A stretch of DNA of 60,081 bases from a virus. Below are positions 20,701 to 29,723 of this stretch, in pieces. Within the stretch, counting starts at the first letter, position 1, and the number at the start of each line of letters is the position of its first letter. Location of the stretch: the IMG/VR virus record IMGVR_UViG_3300021963_000141, positions 1 to 60,081 of that record. The stretch is one strand, 5' to 3'. The translations under genes were made by a program, and so were the position numbers. The notes below the pieces were generated by a model. That model saw nothing but the letters and a program-made list of their open reading frames with translations, had not been told where the DNA came from and did not search any database.

Positions 20701-23700
20701 CAGTTGCTGAAGATGCAACTTTTATGTTCAAGTCATTAACTTTGACAACATATAAAGTCGAGGGTAGTTTATCAGTTGTTCCTATTCCGGATATAGTTGT
20801 GGTTGCTATTCCTATTGGGGAAGAACCAGTTCCGGAATATGAATAACTTATTTCCTCTCCGGTAACAAAGAAGTGGTTTGGAATTGTAATAACATTTTCG
20901 GCAGTATTAACTATCGAAGAACTACCTCCATCAAAATATCTTTGGAAAATAGGATCATTTTGATGCTTTAAGACAAAACTCTTCTTAATGTCATTATCTG
21001 TTCCAGTGTAGATGCCATAATCATAATGCAAACCACCATTGGTTAATAATAATTCACTAGATTCATCAGATAAGTACAATGCAACTTGGAAAACCTTAAC
21101 ATCAACATCAATACCCGCTACTGGAGTAAAATATGTATTTGTATTTGAACCAGAAATTCCTGCAGTTGTTATTCCCAAAGAAGATGCTGTATTTAAGTTT
21201 CCAAATTCTAAAATATAACAATTATTAGTTGTTGTATCGGTAATAGTTAAAAATTCGGCAACCTGATATTGTAAGTTGGTTTTGTCTTCTATACTGATGA
21301 TAGAATATGAGCAGTTATTAAATGTATTGGAATAAGTCGCTATAGTATTTGCTGCTGGGGTTGAACTCGATGCAATAGAAACCGAAGATGAATTTATTGT
21401 AGCTCCTCCTATAGTTTGTGTTCCAACCCCTATTAAACTTGTATTGGCAAGCGAAACGTTAAAAGCATTGACCACATAATTAACCGTTGTAGCTTGGTTT
21501 GGTATCAAATCAATTACTACATTATTTCCAGAAATGTATGCATTATAAGTTCCTATTCCTGATGTAGACTTTGAAATTGGACTATCTGTAGTTAATTGTC
21601 CATAATCAAGCATTAAAACTTCCGAACCATTATGAATGTAGGTTATTTCGTCATATTCATAATAAGAAGAATCTGTCGCTCCAATTTGAACTAAAACTTT
21701 TGATGATCTGTAAGTCGATGCAATACCAACAATAGTTGTTGATGTAGTAGTTCCAGAAGATATTATTGTATTACTTGTATGAATTTTGACAGAAGTTCCT
21801 AAGTTAGTAGTTCCAACTCCACTTACAACATCATTAAGGGAGAATGATAAATTAGATGTATAGTAATCATCAAATTTAAATTTAATTGGATAGAAAAGAA
21901 GATTTCCTTGATTGCCGGATATATTGAAATCAAAGAATCCCAAATCTTTAGAAGAATTCATTCCATACTGATTTATGAATCCAGTAGTGTCATCATGAAC
22001 CAATGAAACTAAAGAAGCTTGAATTTCGTTAGATAATTTTCTATTCTTTATCAAGATAATATATTTTTGAGATCTAAAATCACTAAGAGTAAATGAATCA
22101 ATAACGCTAAAGATTGTTGGTCTAGGATTACTATTAAATTCATTAGAAAGATCATCGACCATCAAAACTCTATTGCCAACTGATTCAATATAATCTTGTA
22201 TTACTCTAGAATTGAAAATTATCTCATCAGATAAAATATTATTATCAATTGTCAAGTTATTTTCTTTTACAAGGTCGAAATCAAATACACAATTTAAGTC
22301 AACAAATCTAGATAGGTCAGCAATTCCAGAAAAATCTCCTTGATTTTGTTCTGTAGAAATTCCTGCACTACCTGAAGTTGATTCTATTATTAGATTACCA
22401 AACTTTTTAAATCCAGCAGTGTGATTTAGATTACTTACTGCATTATCCCAAGTGTTTAAATCTTTTTGTGACTTGAGATCATATGAGAAATATTGATAAT
22501 AATCACTATCATGAACTCTTTGAATATCATTATTTAAAAATCCAGTTTCAGTATTCCATCCTTTTCTAACTACAGAATAAGAATCTATACTATAGTTGGA
22601 ATCTAAAGTCAGAACCCTTTTGATTAATCCGGTAGATCCTGAAGTTTTTCCTCTTATAATTTCATTTTCTACAAAATCTTGAGAGGTAGATACTTTTAAG
22701 TATTGGTTAATAAAATCCCAATATTGAACACTTCCGGAAGCAGATGCAGAATAAACAGTCTCTCCTTGATAGAATGTGTTCTTTTTAAGAACTGGGTTAA
22801 AGATTGGAAACTGTGACTGTGGTATTATCTTTCCTGAGGAATAAAAACTATTAAATATTCCTGGAAAATCTCCATCGGAAATATAACCAGATATATTATA
22901 AGAAACCGTAGCACCAATTCCTCCAATATTTGCATCTAGTGAAGTAATTGTAAAGAGTGAATAGTTATAATTTGAAGAGTTGTAACCTTTTCCTGTTGTT
23001 GCTATCCCAACACTAGTTCCTTCTATTAAAACTTTCTCGCCAATAAAGAAAGGAAAATCTGCAAGACTGCTAAAACTAGAACCTAGAGTTACGGTTACAT
23101 CTTTTGTTGTTGAATTAAATACTATATTATTAATTTTAATCCCATTTGAATTGTTAACTGGAATTATTCTTGGAGTTTCATTACTTATTTCAGTACTATT
23201 TTTTAAAATAGTAACTCTAGAGTCTCCAAAATTATAGTCTAAGACAACATCTTGAATGACTTTATTAGTCAGTCCATCTATAACAACTAATTTTGGTATA
23301 GAATTATAATTTCTGCCAAAAGAACTAATTCCAATATAATCAAAAGTAGATAATGAATCTAGAATTAATATTTCAGGAAGTTTAGCAGTTGGCCTCATAC
23401 TATAGTCTGAGGGATAATTAAAACCAATGTCTTGAATTTCTGTTGATGTAATTCTTCCAATAGAATTGCTATTGGGATTTAAAATCGCTCCAGTACCATT
23501 ATCAGAAATGACAGAAGTAATTCCAGGTAATGAACTATATCCTCTTCCACCATTGAGTAAAGAGATTTTCTGAATAGGACCAGATGCTGAAGTTGATGTT
23601 GTAGAATACTCTATTCCACTAGTATATACTGAAGATTCTGGAGTATCTAAAATGTTATACTTAAATGAAGTTGAAGAAACACCAACAACACTGTAATTTC

Positions 23701-26700
23701 CATTATACCCACTTTCAATCAAATTAATTTCATTGTTAGTTGAAACATCAGTATCAACTATAATTTCTTTTTTAATCTGAGAGTTTAGACCAAGATTAAT
23801 GGGAACAAGATTATAATATAAATTTTCTGGAACATTATCATTAAGTATTAAGGTTACTTTTGCAGTAGAGTCAATTCCTATATTTCCAGTCTTGGTTAAC
23901 TCAAAAATTGTAGATTGTTCTGTTGTATTAAATTCAGTCTTAAATTCATTATCTTTATAAAGTTTAAAATCAAATGCAGAATAAGTAACACCTGCACCAA
24001 TAAAGGAAAGAGAAGAATCTGAAAGATCAAATGATGTTGTTTGATTCTTTATTAGAGATAATGGTGGATTTATGGGAGAAATAGTTCCTGGTTGAGAAGA
24101 TAAAATACTAATCACTTCAGGAACTGATTTTGTTGCTTGATAATAAGTATTGGATAATTTAATCTTATTCGAATCAATAACTACAACATAATAAATTCCT
24201 TCATTAATTAATCCAGATGCCGGTGTTGTTGCAGTATAGATAACTTTTTGTCCAGTATAATACTTATGATTATTAATTGTAATAGTGTTATTATTAGTAT
24301 CAATCGAAGAGAAAGTTCTTGGATTTATTACTAATCTTCTATTATAATCGTCATATTTTACTATAATAGAAGTTGAAACACCTGGATTTACCTTTATAGT
24401 TACGTTATCAAGTATAGATAAACCATGTGTTTCTGCAGTAGAAACTGTAACTACATTTTTATTAATTTGACCTGATAAGGTATTTGAATAATTTGTACTA
24501 AAACTATGAGTATCGCCGGTTCCAACTGAAGTAAAGTATAAAATATTACTTTGTAATGTTGATCCTAAAGAAACAAATGTTCCAGTTGAACCTAATCCAA
24601 CTTTTACTGTTGAAATTCCTATCAGATCATTAGAAATTTTTGCAGCATAAACTATGGATTTTTCACCTAACACAAAGGAAGAAGAACCATTAGTGGAAAC
24701 TGATATTCTAGTTCCTCCGTTTGAGGAATAGATTAAGGAATCTCCTGTGTTTAAGTTATGGTCTTTAATATAAATTGTTTGTGTTGGAATTGTAATCTGA
24801 GTAATTCCAGCACCTGGATTTGAGAAATAAATGGTACTTACTATTCCAACACCAGAAGTTGTCCCCAATCCAACAGATTCTGTGGGACTAAAATAAAGTT
24901 CTTTATCGTCATCAAAATTGTATGATGTTGAAATTCCAAAATTAAGTTTAAACTTCCTCGTTTTTTCCGTTAAAGTAACTCCAGCCGAATAAGTTGTTAA
25001 ACCAGATGTTCCATTTTGATTGCGGATAACTCTAATTCTGGAGGAGAGAGTGTCGATATTTAAAATTTTGACTTCTTCGCTTCCTATTTGGTAAATATCA
25101 TTTTCTTTGATGTTTGGATAATTTAAGTTACCAGAAACATTGAAGTAAGTTACTATCCCAGTATACTGATCTGAACCAACTCCAGTCGTTAATGTTAGGC
25201 TATTATTATTAACTGTTATATTACCTGATTTTTTGTAATCATAACTACCAGTAAAAGTAATTAAATCGTTATTGGAGTAGTTATGTGGTATTGAAGTAAA
25301 ACCAATAAATTCTCTATCATAGGGATAAAATTTAACATTATTAAATGATGAAGTTGCAATACTAATTTGGGTTACAGATTTGCCTTTTATCTGAGAAACT
25401 TTTGCCTTGGCACTTTGTATAGAAGAACCACTAAAGACTACTTTATCATTAATTTTGTAATTTTGTCCTCCGGTTTCAATTCCTATAGAATCAACAGATC
25501 CTGTAGAAATACTTTTAACAATAGAATTTTGAAGTTTAACTTTATTTGGATTAAAAATATAATCGTATAGTGGAAGATTATATGGTGTAGTATTTCTTCT
25601 CCAACCAGATTCATTTATATCAATATCATCTTGATTTGAAGAACTTTCAAAATTAAACCCAATTGGTTTTGATTTATAATAAGGTCCTATAATATAAGGG
25701 AATACTGGTTTTTTGTAATTAGCAAAAAGACCAGAAGATTCTACGGATCCACTATTAATTGTTGCAAAATATGCATAAACTCCATTTGGATACTCTGGCG
25801 TAACACCAAACCTACCATTATTTTCATCTAAATCGCCATTACCAAAATAAGTATAATCTTCTACAAAAAATCCTTGTGGATAAATTGAAGTTCTTGGTCT
25901 ATTAGATTGTAGTAATAATTGATATCCTGGAACTAGACATTTTACTGCTCCACCATCTTTTGAAGAATATCCATAAGGACCATAGATTGGATTTCCATCA
26001 TACGCCCATCCAATTATGGGAGAGTGTGCATTTGAAATAATTTCTTTATTATCCAGTAATTGTAAATCAGATACATATACTTTCTTACCATCCCTAAATC
26101 TTGTTGCTTGTACGGAAGATCTTAGAGGGCGAGGAGCATATGCATGAGTATATTCTAATCCATAATCACTATTCAATCCAGATGACAATATTCCATCATC
26201 TTCCTCTATTTGGGAATTTTGTAATAGTCTTTCTACACAATTTATTTTCCATGACTTTATTTGTGCTTCTAACTTCGCTCCATTTCCGGATGGTATTACA
26301 TCTATAGAAGTATTTGATGCTTGATATCCATCTCCACCATATATAACCCTAACACTAACTAAAGACCCATTGGAAAGGATAGGAGTCAGTAATGCGCCAA
26401 CACCGTCTCCATTAATTTTGAGAGTTGGCGGAGAATTATATTGACTACCAGAACTATTGACTAAAACGTCAACAATCTTACCATCCGAAACTACTGGAGT
26501 TATCTGGGCTCCTGTACCAGATTTTAACTCAAATAATGGTTGACGATTGTGATTAATAATCTCTTCAGATCCATACTGCTCCCCGCCAGACTGAATTGAT
26601 ACTGATTGTATTTGTCCTCTAAAAATAGGATTAACAGATGCGCTGAAGTCTTGACCAGAAAGTGTAGAAACTCCTATTCTTCCTTTTACAGTAACTTTAA

Positions 26701-29700
26701 TTTCTGGATAGTTAAATTTATGAATTCCACTTCCAGTAGAAGTCAAATTGATGTATTGCTTGGTATCATAGTAAAAAGATGTGGTAATTCCCAAAGTTCC
26801 AATTCCAAGTTGAGATAACTTAAATTGATTATCATCTATTTTGGTAATATAATATGAAGTGTTAGAGGACAGTCCTCCTATTGATGTTTCTGTGGCATTA
26901 TAGACAACAATCTCACCACTTTGGTATCCATGTTCAGATATTTCAATAATATCTGAAGAGGTATTGATACCACTAATACTAGTAGTTGTTAGTTTATTTT
27001 GATAATTTATTCCACTATTTTCTATGGTAATAGAACCTATTTTTTTCTTTTTTTCTTTTGACTTAAATGAGTGATTTCCTATTCCATAGGATGTTAGACT
27101 TATCGTATTAATACCTGATACTGCATCTGAAAAAGACTTATGTAGTTTTACATTGAAACCATCCTGAACAGAAACGTAGTATGAAGAATTTGTAGACAAT
27201 CCTCCTATAGATGCCTGCCCATTAGTTACATAGATTACTTCCTCAGAATCTCTGAATTTATGATAACTTGAAAATCCAATTTTATTAGTTGGATTTAATT
27301 TAACTAAATCTGCTGACCCCTGAGAATTAAATGAAGCAGAGTGGTCAAAACTAACTAAATTTACAATTGCTGATGCTCCAGTCCCATTTCCACCAACAAT
27401 GCTAATTTTTGGATCATCAAGATAATCAAATCCAGAGTCTAGAATATCAATTCTTTCCAATCCACCAATTACTGAACAATTTGCAGTGGCTCCAAATCCT
27501 ATGGGGTCCACAATTGTCAATACAGGAGGATTAATAATATCATAATCAAATCCAGGTGCTATTGGAATAATTTTTTCGATTGGTCCATAGTATACGTTGT
27601 CATTAGATTTATAATTGAGAATTTCAACACCATTTATAAAAATACCAGTTAATCCAGGATTTGTTTCATATGAATTTCCATCATTTTCTGGATTTATGAT
27701 TTTTCTAATTAACTTTTGCGATTCTAATAACTGTGTACTTAAATCTCTATAGGTAAATTCTGTTAGTTCAAATTTTGCGTCAATGACAGTTCCATTAACT
27801 GAAACAAAATTTTCAGTAAAAATATTACTTCTACTTCTCGCTAGTTTTATTTGAGTGCCACTTACCTTTTTAACAAAATAAACACCAGTCGCTATTCCCA
27901 AGTTAGTCTGGGATGTTGGTTTATAAACGACAGAATCTCCAGTATAAAGGCCATGCTGTCCAATATTTAAAGTTGTTCCACTGAAAGATCCACTAAAAAC
28001 TATTGAACGATCATTTATTTTTAAGGTTTGATTTAGATAAGATGGTAGTGATGGTGAAGAAACATATAATGCATTATCATTTTCATAATAAACATTTTGT
28101 ACGTTTGATGTATATTTGTTTACTAAAGGATAATTTTGTGATGATACTTTAGATACGTTTTTCTTAGCAGTATAAGTTATACTTGTGTCTAATAGTGGAC
28201 TTTCTGAACCCAGTTGAATACTAAAAGACTTTTCATTGATAAAAGAACCAACAAAACCAGTGTATTCTACTCCACTTGAAGACAAAAGTGTTACAGAGTT
28301 TCCAACTTTAAAGAAGTGATCGTCAGAAAGAATGACTCTATAAGATTTATCAGAACTATCTAAAAGTTCTATAGACTTTACATCATATTTTACAGGAATA
28401 TTAAAAAACCAGTTGTTTGATTTGTAATCCTTTAAGTCTATTCCAAGAGTTTTTATTTTTATGCTATCATTTTTAGAATAAAAACGAGTATTATCTGGTA
28501 AATTAAATTCGGAAAGAACACCAAGAATTCTAATTTTTGTTTGACTTGTAGTTCCAAGTCCAACATAACCATATGCATATTCATTTGTTTTTATTTCAGT
28601 AGAATCTGGAATATTTTGAATTATTCCAGTACAACCTAAAAATTGATTTAATGTTTTTGTTTGATATGTGATATTTAAAGAAGTTCCATTTTCAAGATCG
28701 ACGACGAGATTTCCATTCTCTAGAGGAAATCCTACGGTGGAATCTACTTCTAACGTTTCTGACCCAGAGGGTGTAAAAGAAAGTGTTTTTGTTTTAGGGT
28801 GAACTGTAAATTTACCATAAACACTCCCCCTTTCTACGCCAATGTCTTTAATGTAATCATAATCTAAACTTATGGTGTAATAATTTTTTGAACCCCTTAC
28901 AATTTCTTCAACTTTTGTAATTGTTCCCTGAGCAATTATTTTGTCATCATATTTTTCATAAAGAGTTTTATTAACCAAATCTTCTGGATTACCTTCAATC
29001 TTTTCTACAACTAAATCGGAAGTAATTCTATACTGAGCATCTGATGGTTGTATTAAATAATCTCTTGGTTTTATGACCTCAACATTTTGACCATAAAGTG
29101 CTCCAAATAAAATTTTAAATGAATTATCCGTACCTTTTGATGAGTAAAAGTCTATTGACTGTTTTATGAATAGACCTTCATTTAACTCCGAATATAAATC
29201 TCTCTCTTCAAAACCTGGAGTTACTTGTTTTTTAACCTTAATCAAAAATTCTTTGAGAAAAAGAATACTTAAATTAGTAACTGTTGCTCCTGTGAGATGT
29301 TCTTGTGCTTCAGTTTCAGTAAATGTTAATTCGTCTTTAATTTTATAAGAAGTTACTCCACTAAATCCACGTACACAACCTTGAAAAGTTGTGGAAGTCT
29401 TCGAAGTATAGGTAATGATTTCAGAATCAATTAAAAGTAAACCATATGATTCTGGAAATCCAGCAGTTGAACTTACATTAACTGTAGAATCAAAAAAAGT
29501 TACGTTTGATGTTAAAGATGTTGAATCAACTAAGTTAGTTAATCGATCAATCTTAATATATTGATCAATATTCTGAAGTATATCACTTACGCCACCCTGA
29601 TTTTCTAGTGAAGTATAATACTGCGATAAAAATTCTGAGGCAAGAGGAAACTCTTCTAGAACAAACTGAGGTAGTTGATTTTCAACAATTGAACTGATTT

Positions 29701-29719
29701 TGATTCTGGTTTCTGTCAT
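17768..29719 (-). CDS. 7: gp7 giant baseplate wedge protein, 3983 aa
   Basis: One open frame of nearly 12 kb in the position of T4 gene 7 (1032 aa), between gp6 and gp8. The N-terminus (R-I-K-I-S-S-I-V-E-N-Q-L-P-Q-F-V) and a Y-A-P-R-P-L-R-S-S-V / G-W-A-Y-D-G-N-P-I-Y-G-P-Y-G-Y block near residue 1230 are hallmarks of cyanophage gp7. The rest is built from many Gly-Tyr modules (I-x-N-x-G-x-G-Y), repeated 'G-I-S-T...Y-Y-V' loops and several copies of an I-D-x-E-I-x-x-Y-T module. The protein bridges wedge components around the hub; the repeats may form a large peripheral structure. About four times T4 length. Confidence 0.92.
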   Translation of the reverse strand: MTETRIKISSIVENQLPQFVLEEFPLASEFLSQYYTSLENQGGVSDILQNIDQYIKIDRLTNLVDSTSLTSNVTFFDSTVNVSSTAGFPESYGLLLIDSEIITYTSKTSTTFQGCVRGFSGVTSYKIKDELTFTETEAQEHLTGATVTNLSILFLKEFLIKVKKQVTPGFEERDLYSELNEGLFIKQSIDFYSSKGTDNSFKILFGALYGQNVEVIKPRDYLIQPSDAQYRITSDLVVEKIEGNPEDLVNKTLYEKYDDKIIAQGTITKVEEIVRGSKNYYTISLDYDYIKDIGVERGSVYGKFTVHPKTKTLSFTPSGSETLEVDSTVGFPLENGNLVVDLENGTSLNITYQTKTLNQFLGCTGIIQNIPDSTEIKTNEYAYGYVGLGTTSQTKIRILGVLSEFNLPDNTRFYSKNDSIKIKTLGIDLKDYKSNNWFFNIPVKYDVKSIELLDSSDKSYRVILSDDHFFKVGNSVTLLSSSGVEYTGFVGSFINEKSFSIQLGSESPLLDTSITYTAKKNVSKVSSQNYPLVNKYTSNVQNVYYENDNALYVSSPSLPSYLNQTLKINDRSIVFSGSFSGTTLNIGQHGLYTGDSVVYKPTSQTNLGIATGVYFVKKVSGTQIKLARSRSNIFTENFVSVNGTVIDAKFELTEFTYRDLSTQLLESQKLIRKIINPENDGNSYETNPGLTGIFINGVEILNYKSNDNVYYGPIEKIIPIAPGFDYDIINPPVLTIVDPIGFGATANCSVIGGLERIDILDSGFDYLDDPKISIVGGNGTGASAIVNLVSFDHSASFNSQGSADLVKLNPTNKIGFSSYHKFRDSEEVIYVTNGQASIGGLSTNSSYYVSVQDGFNVKLHKSFSDAVSGINTISLTSYGIGNHSFKSKEKKKKIGSITIENSGINYQNKLTTTSISGINTSSDIIEISEHGYQSGEIVVYNATETSIGGLSSNTSYYITKIDDNQFKLSQLGIGTLGITTSFYYDTKQYINLTSTGSGIHKFNYPEIKVTVKGRIGVSTLSGQDFSASVNPIFRGQIQSVSIQSGGEQYGSEEIINHNRQPLFELKSGTGAQITPVVSDGKIVDVLVNSSGSQYNSPPTLKINGDGVGALLTPILSNGSLVSVRVIYGGDGYQASNTSIDVIPSGNGAKLEAQIKSWKINCVERLLQNSQIEEDDGILSSGLNSDYGLEYTHAYAPRPLRSSVQATRFRDGKKVYVSDLQLLDNKEIISNAHSPIIGWAYDGNPIYGPYGYSSKDGGAVKCLVPGYQLLLQSNRPRTSIYPQGFFVEDYTYFGNGDLDENNGRFGVTPEYPNGVYAYFATINSGSVESSGLFANYKKPVFPYIIGPYYKSKPIGFNFESSSNQDDIDINESGWRRNTTPYNLPLYDYIFNPNKVKLQNSIVKSISTGSVDSIGIETGGQNYKINDKVVFSGSSIQSAKAKVSQIKGKSVTQISIATSSFNNVKFYPYDREFIGFTSIPHNYSNNDLITFTGSYDYKKSGNITVNNNSLTLTTGVGSDQYTGIVTYFNVSGNLNYPNIKENDIYQIGSEEVKILNIDTLSSRIRVIRNQNGTSGLTTYSAGVTLTEKTRKFKLNFGISTSYNFDDDKELYFSPTESVGLGTTSGVGIVSTIYFSNPGAGITQITIPTQTIYIKDHNLNTGDSLIYSSNGGTRISVSTNGSSSFVLGEKSIVYAAKISNDLIGISTVKVGLGSTGTFVSLGSTLQSNILYFTSVGTGDTHSFSTNYSNTLSGQINKNVVTVSTAETHGLSILDNVTIKVNPGVSTSIIVKYDDYNRRLVINPRTFSSIDTNNNTITINNHKYYTGQKVIYTATTPASGLINEGIYYVVVIDSNKIKLSNTYYQATKSVPEVISILSSQPGTISPINPPLSLIKNQTTSFDLSDSSLSFIGAGVTYSAFDFKLYKDNEFKTEFNTTEQSTIFELTKTGNIGIDSTAKVTLILNDNVPENLYYNLVPINLGLNSQIKKEIIVDTDVSTNNEINLIESGYNGNYSVVGVSSTSFKYNILDTPESSVYTSGIEYSTTSTSASGPIQKISLLNGGRGYSSLPGITSVISDNGTGAILNPNSNSIGRITSTEIQDIGFNYPSDYSMRPTAKLPEILILDSLSTFDYIGISSFGRNYNSIPKLVVIDGLTNKVIQDVVLDYNFGDSRVTILKNSTEISNETPRIIPVNNSNGIKINNIVFNSTTKDVTVTLGSSFSSLADFPFFIGEKVLIEGTSVGIATTGKGYNSSNYNYSLFTITSLDANIGGIGATVSYNISGYISDGDFPGIFNSFYSSGKIIPQSQFPIFNPVLKKNTFYQGETVYSASASGSVQYWDFINQYLKVSTSQDFVENEIIRGKTSGSTGLIKRVLTLDSNYSIDSYSVVRKGWNTETGFLNNDIQRVHDSDYYQYFSYDLKSQKDLNTWDNAVSNLNHTAGFKKFGNLIIESTSGSAGISTEQNQGDFSGIADLSRFVDLNCVFDFDLVKENNLTIDNNILSDEIIFNSRVIQDYIESVGNRVLMVDDLSNEFNSNPRPTIFSVIDSFTLSDFRSQKYIILIKNRKLSNEIQASLVSLVHDDTTGFINQYGMNSSKDLGFFDFNISGNQGNLLFYPIKFKFDDYYTSNLSFSLNDVVSGVGTTNLGTSVKIHTSNTIISSGTTTSTTIVGIASTYRSSKVLVQIGATDSSYYEYDEITYIHNGSEVLMLDYGQLTTDSPISKSTSGIGTYNAYISGNNVVIDLIPNQATTVNYVVNAFNVSLANTSLIGVGTQTIGGATINSSSVSIASSSTPAANTIATYSNTFNNCSYSIISIEDKTNLQYQVAEFLTITDTTTNNCYILEFGNLNTASSLGITTAGISGSNTNTYFTPVAGIDVDVKVFQVALYLSDESSELLLTNGGLHYDYGIYTGTDNDIKKSFVLKHQNDPIFQRYFDGGSSSIVNTAENVITIPNHFFVTGEEISYSYSGTGSSPIGIATTTISGIGTTDKLPSTLYVVKVNDLNIKVASSATDALKSIPNVLDITSVGIGTSHFFTSRNQNKKSIISIDNVIQSPLTSTAVTTTLSKNVGLFESEISISGITSIFGGDLLKIDNEIMRVTSVGVGSTNAISVLRPWLGTGLSTHISSSLVTKVIGNYNIVDNVIHFDEAPYGKVPILNPTNRADEVDYVGIETGATFTGRVFLRSGEENTSTEPYSKNYVFDDISNNFNGLDKTFTLKSSGSNVIGMSTDNAIVLINDVFQGPNAPGITDSYNLVETAGITTITFIGNSASTTYDINTASIPRGGIILSVGSTQGFGYQPLVAAGGTAIVSSAGTIQSISIGNSGSGYRVGIQTVVNVGVKTESKGTPNIEFIGTALVSNGNIVSVDITNPGAGYTTSNPPDVVFDYPLSYSNLPLVYSSQSSMGIGTGAVVDIVVGQGSSVISFELKNLGYGYKRREILTVSIGGTAGIPTNTSLSFSEFQITVDDVRYDKFSAWSVGKLQVIDPLDSLFDGNRKSFPILINGNQTTIRSRRGSNIDVQATLLIFINDVLQVPGDGYTFNGGSIITFSEAPKEGDISRILFYRGTGDLDTQTVDVLETVKIGDDVLITDDSINLSQQDRVVTTIVSSDIINTNLYPGPGVTQDEELLRPLTWCRQTEDRVVNGSYVGKDRVIYEPYIQPTTNIIQNIGIGSTSIFVESVKAFFDSEKEYVHDGTNEKPQNKILIISQDSITSAAATAIVSLSGTISSIVISDGGVGYSTTPVVTIASPVGFGTTAAQNTAKASATISGGVVTGVAITVPGSGYSSAEPPAVLIETPSLKYESIDKVSYEGDFGLISGIKTTSVGVASTGIVFDFFIPKDSILRNSEIVKVGVATTGISGIQTGYYFTVSKSNVGNGLTSLNSTGGIVGVGTTFIDNIYQVVSVSIAQTAVPGIGITNVAKVTVSVSSYNGLTGLGFSGFYGEYSWGRILTPIRPNPQEFISYANIAGISSSPIVQRYNKLKYIGYSTT

Positions 29720-29723
29720 TTTA

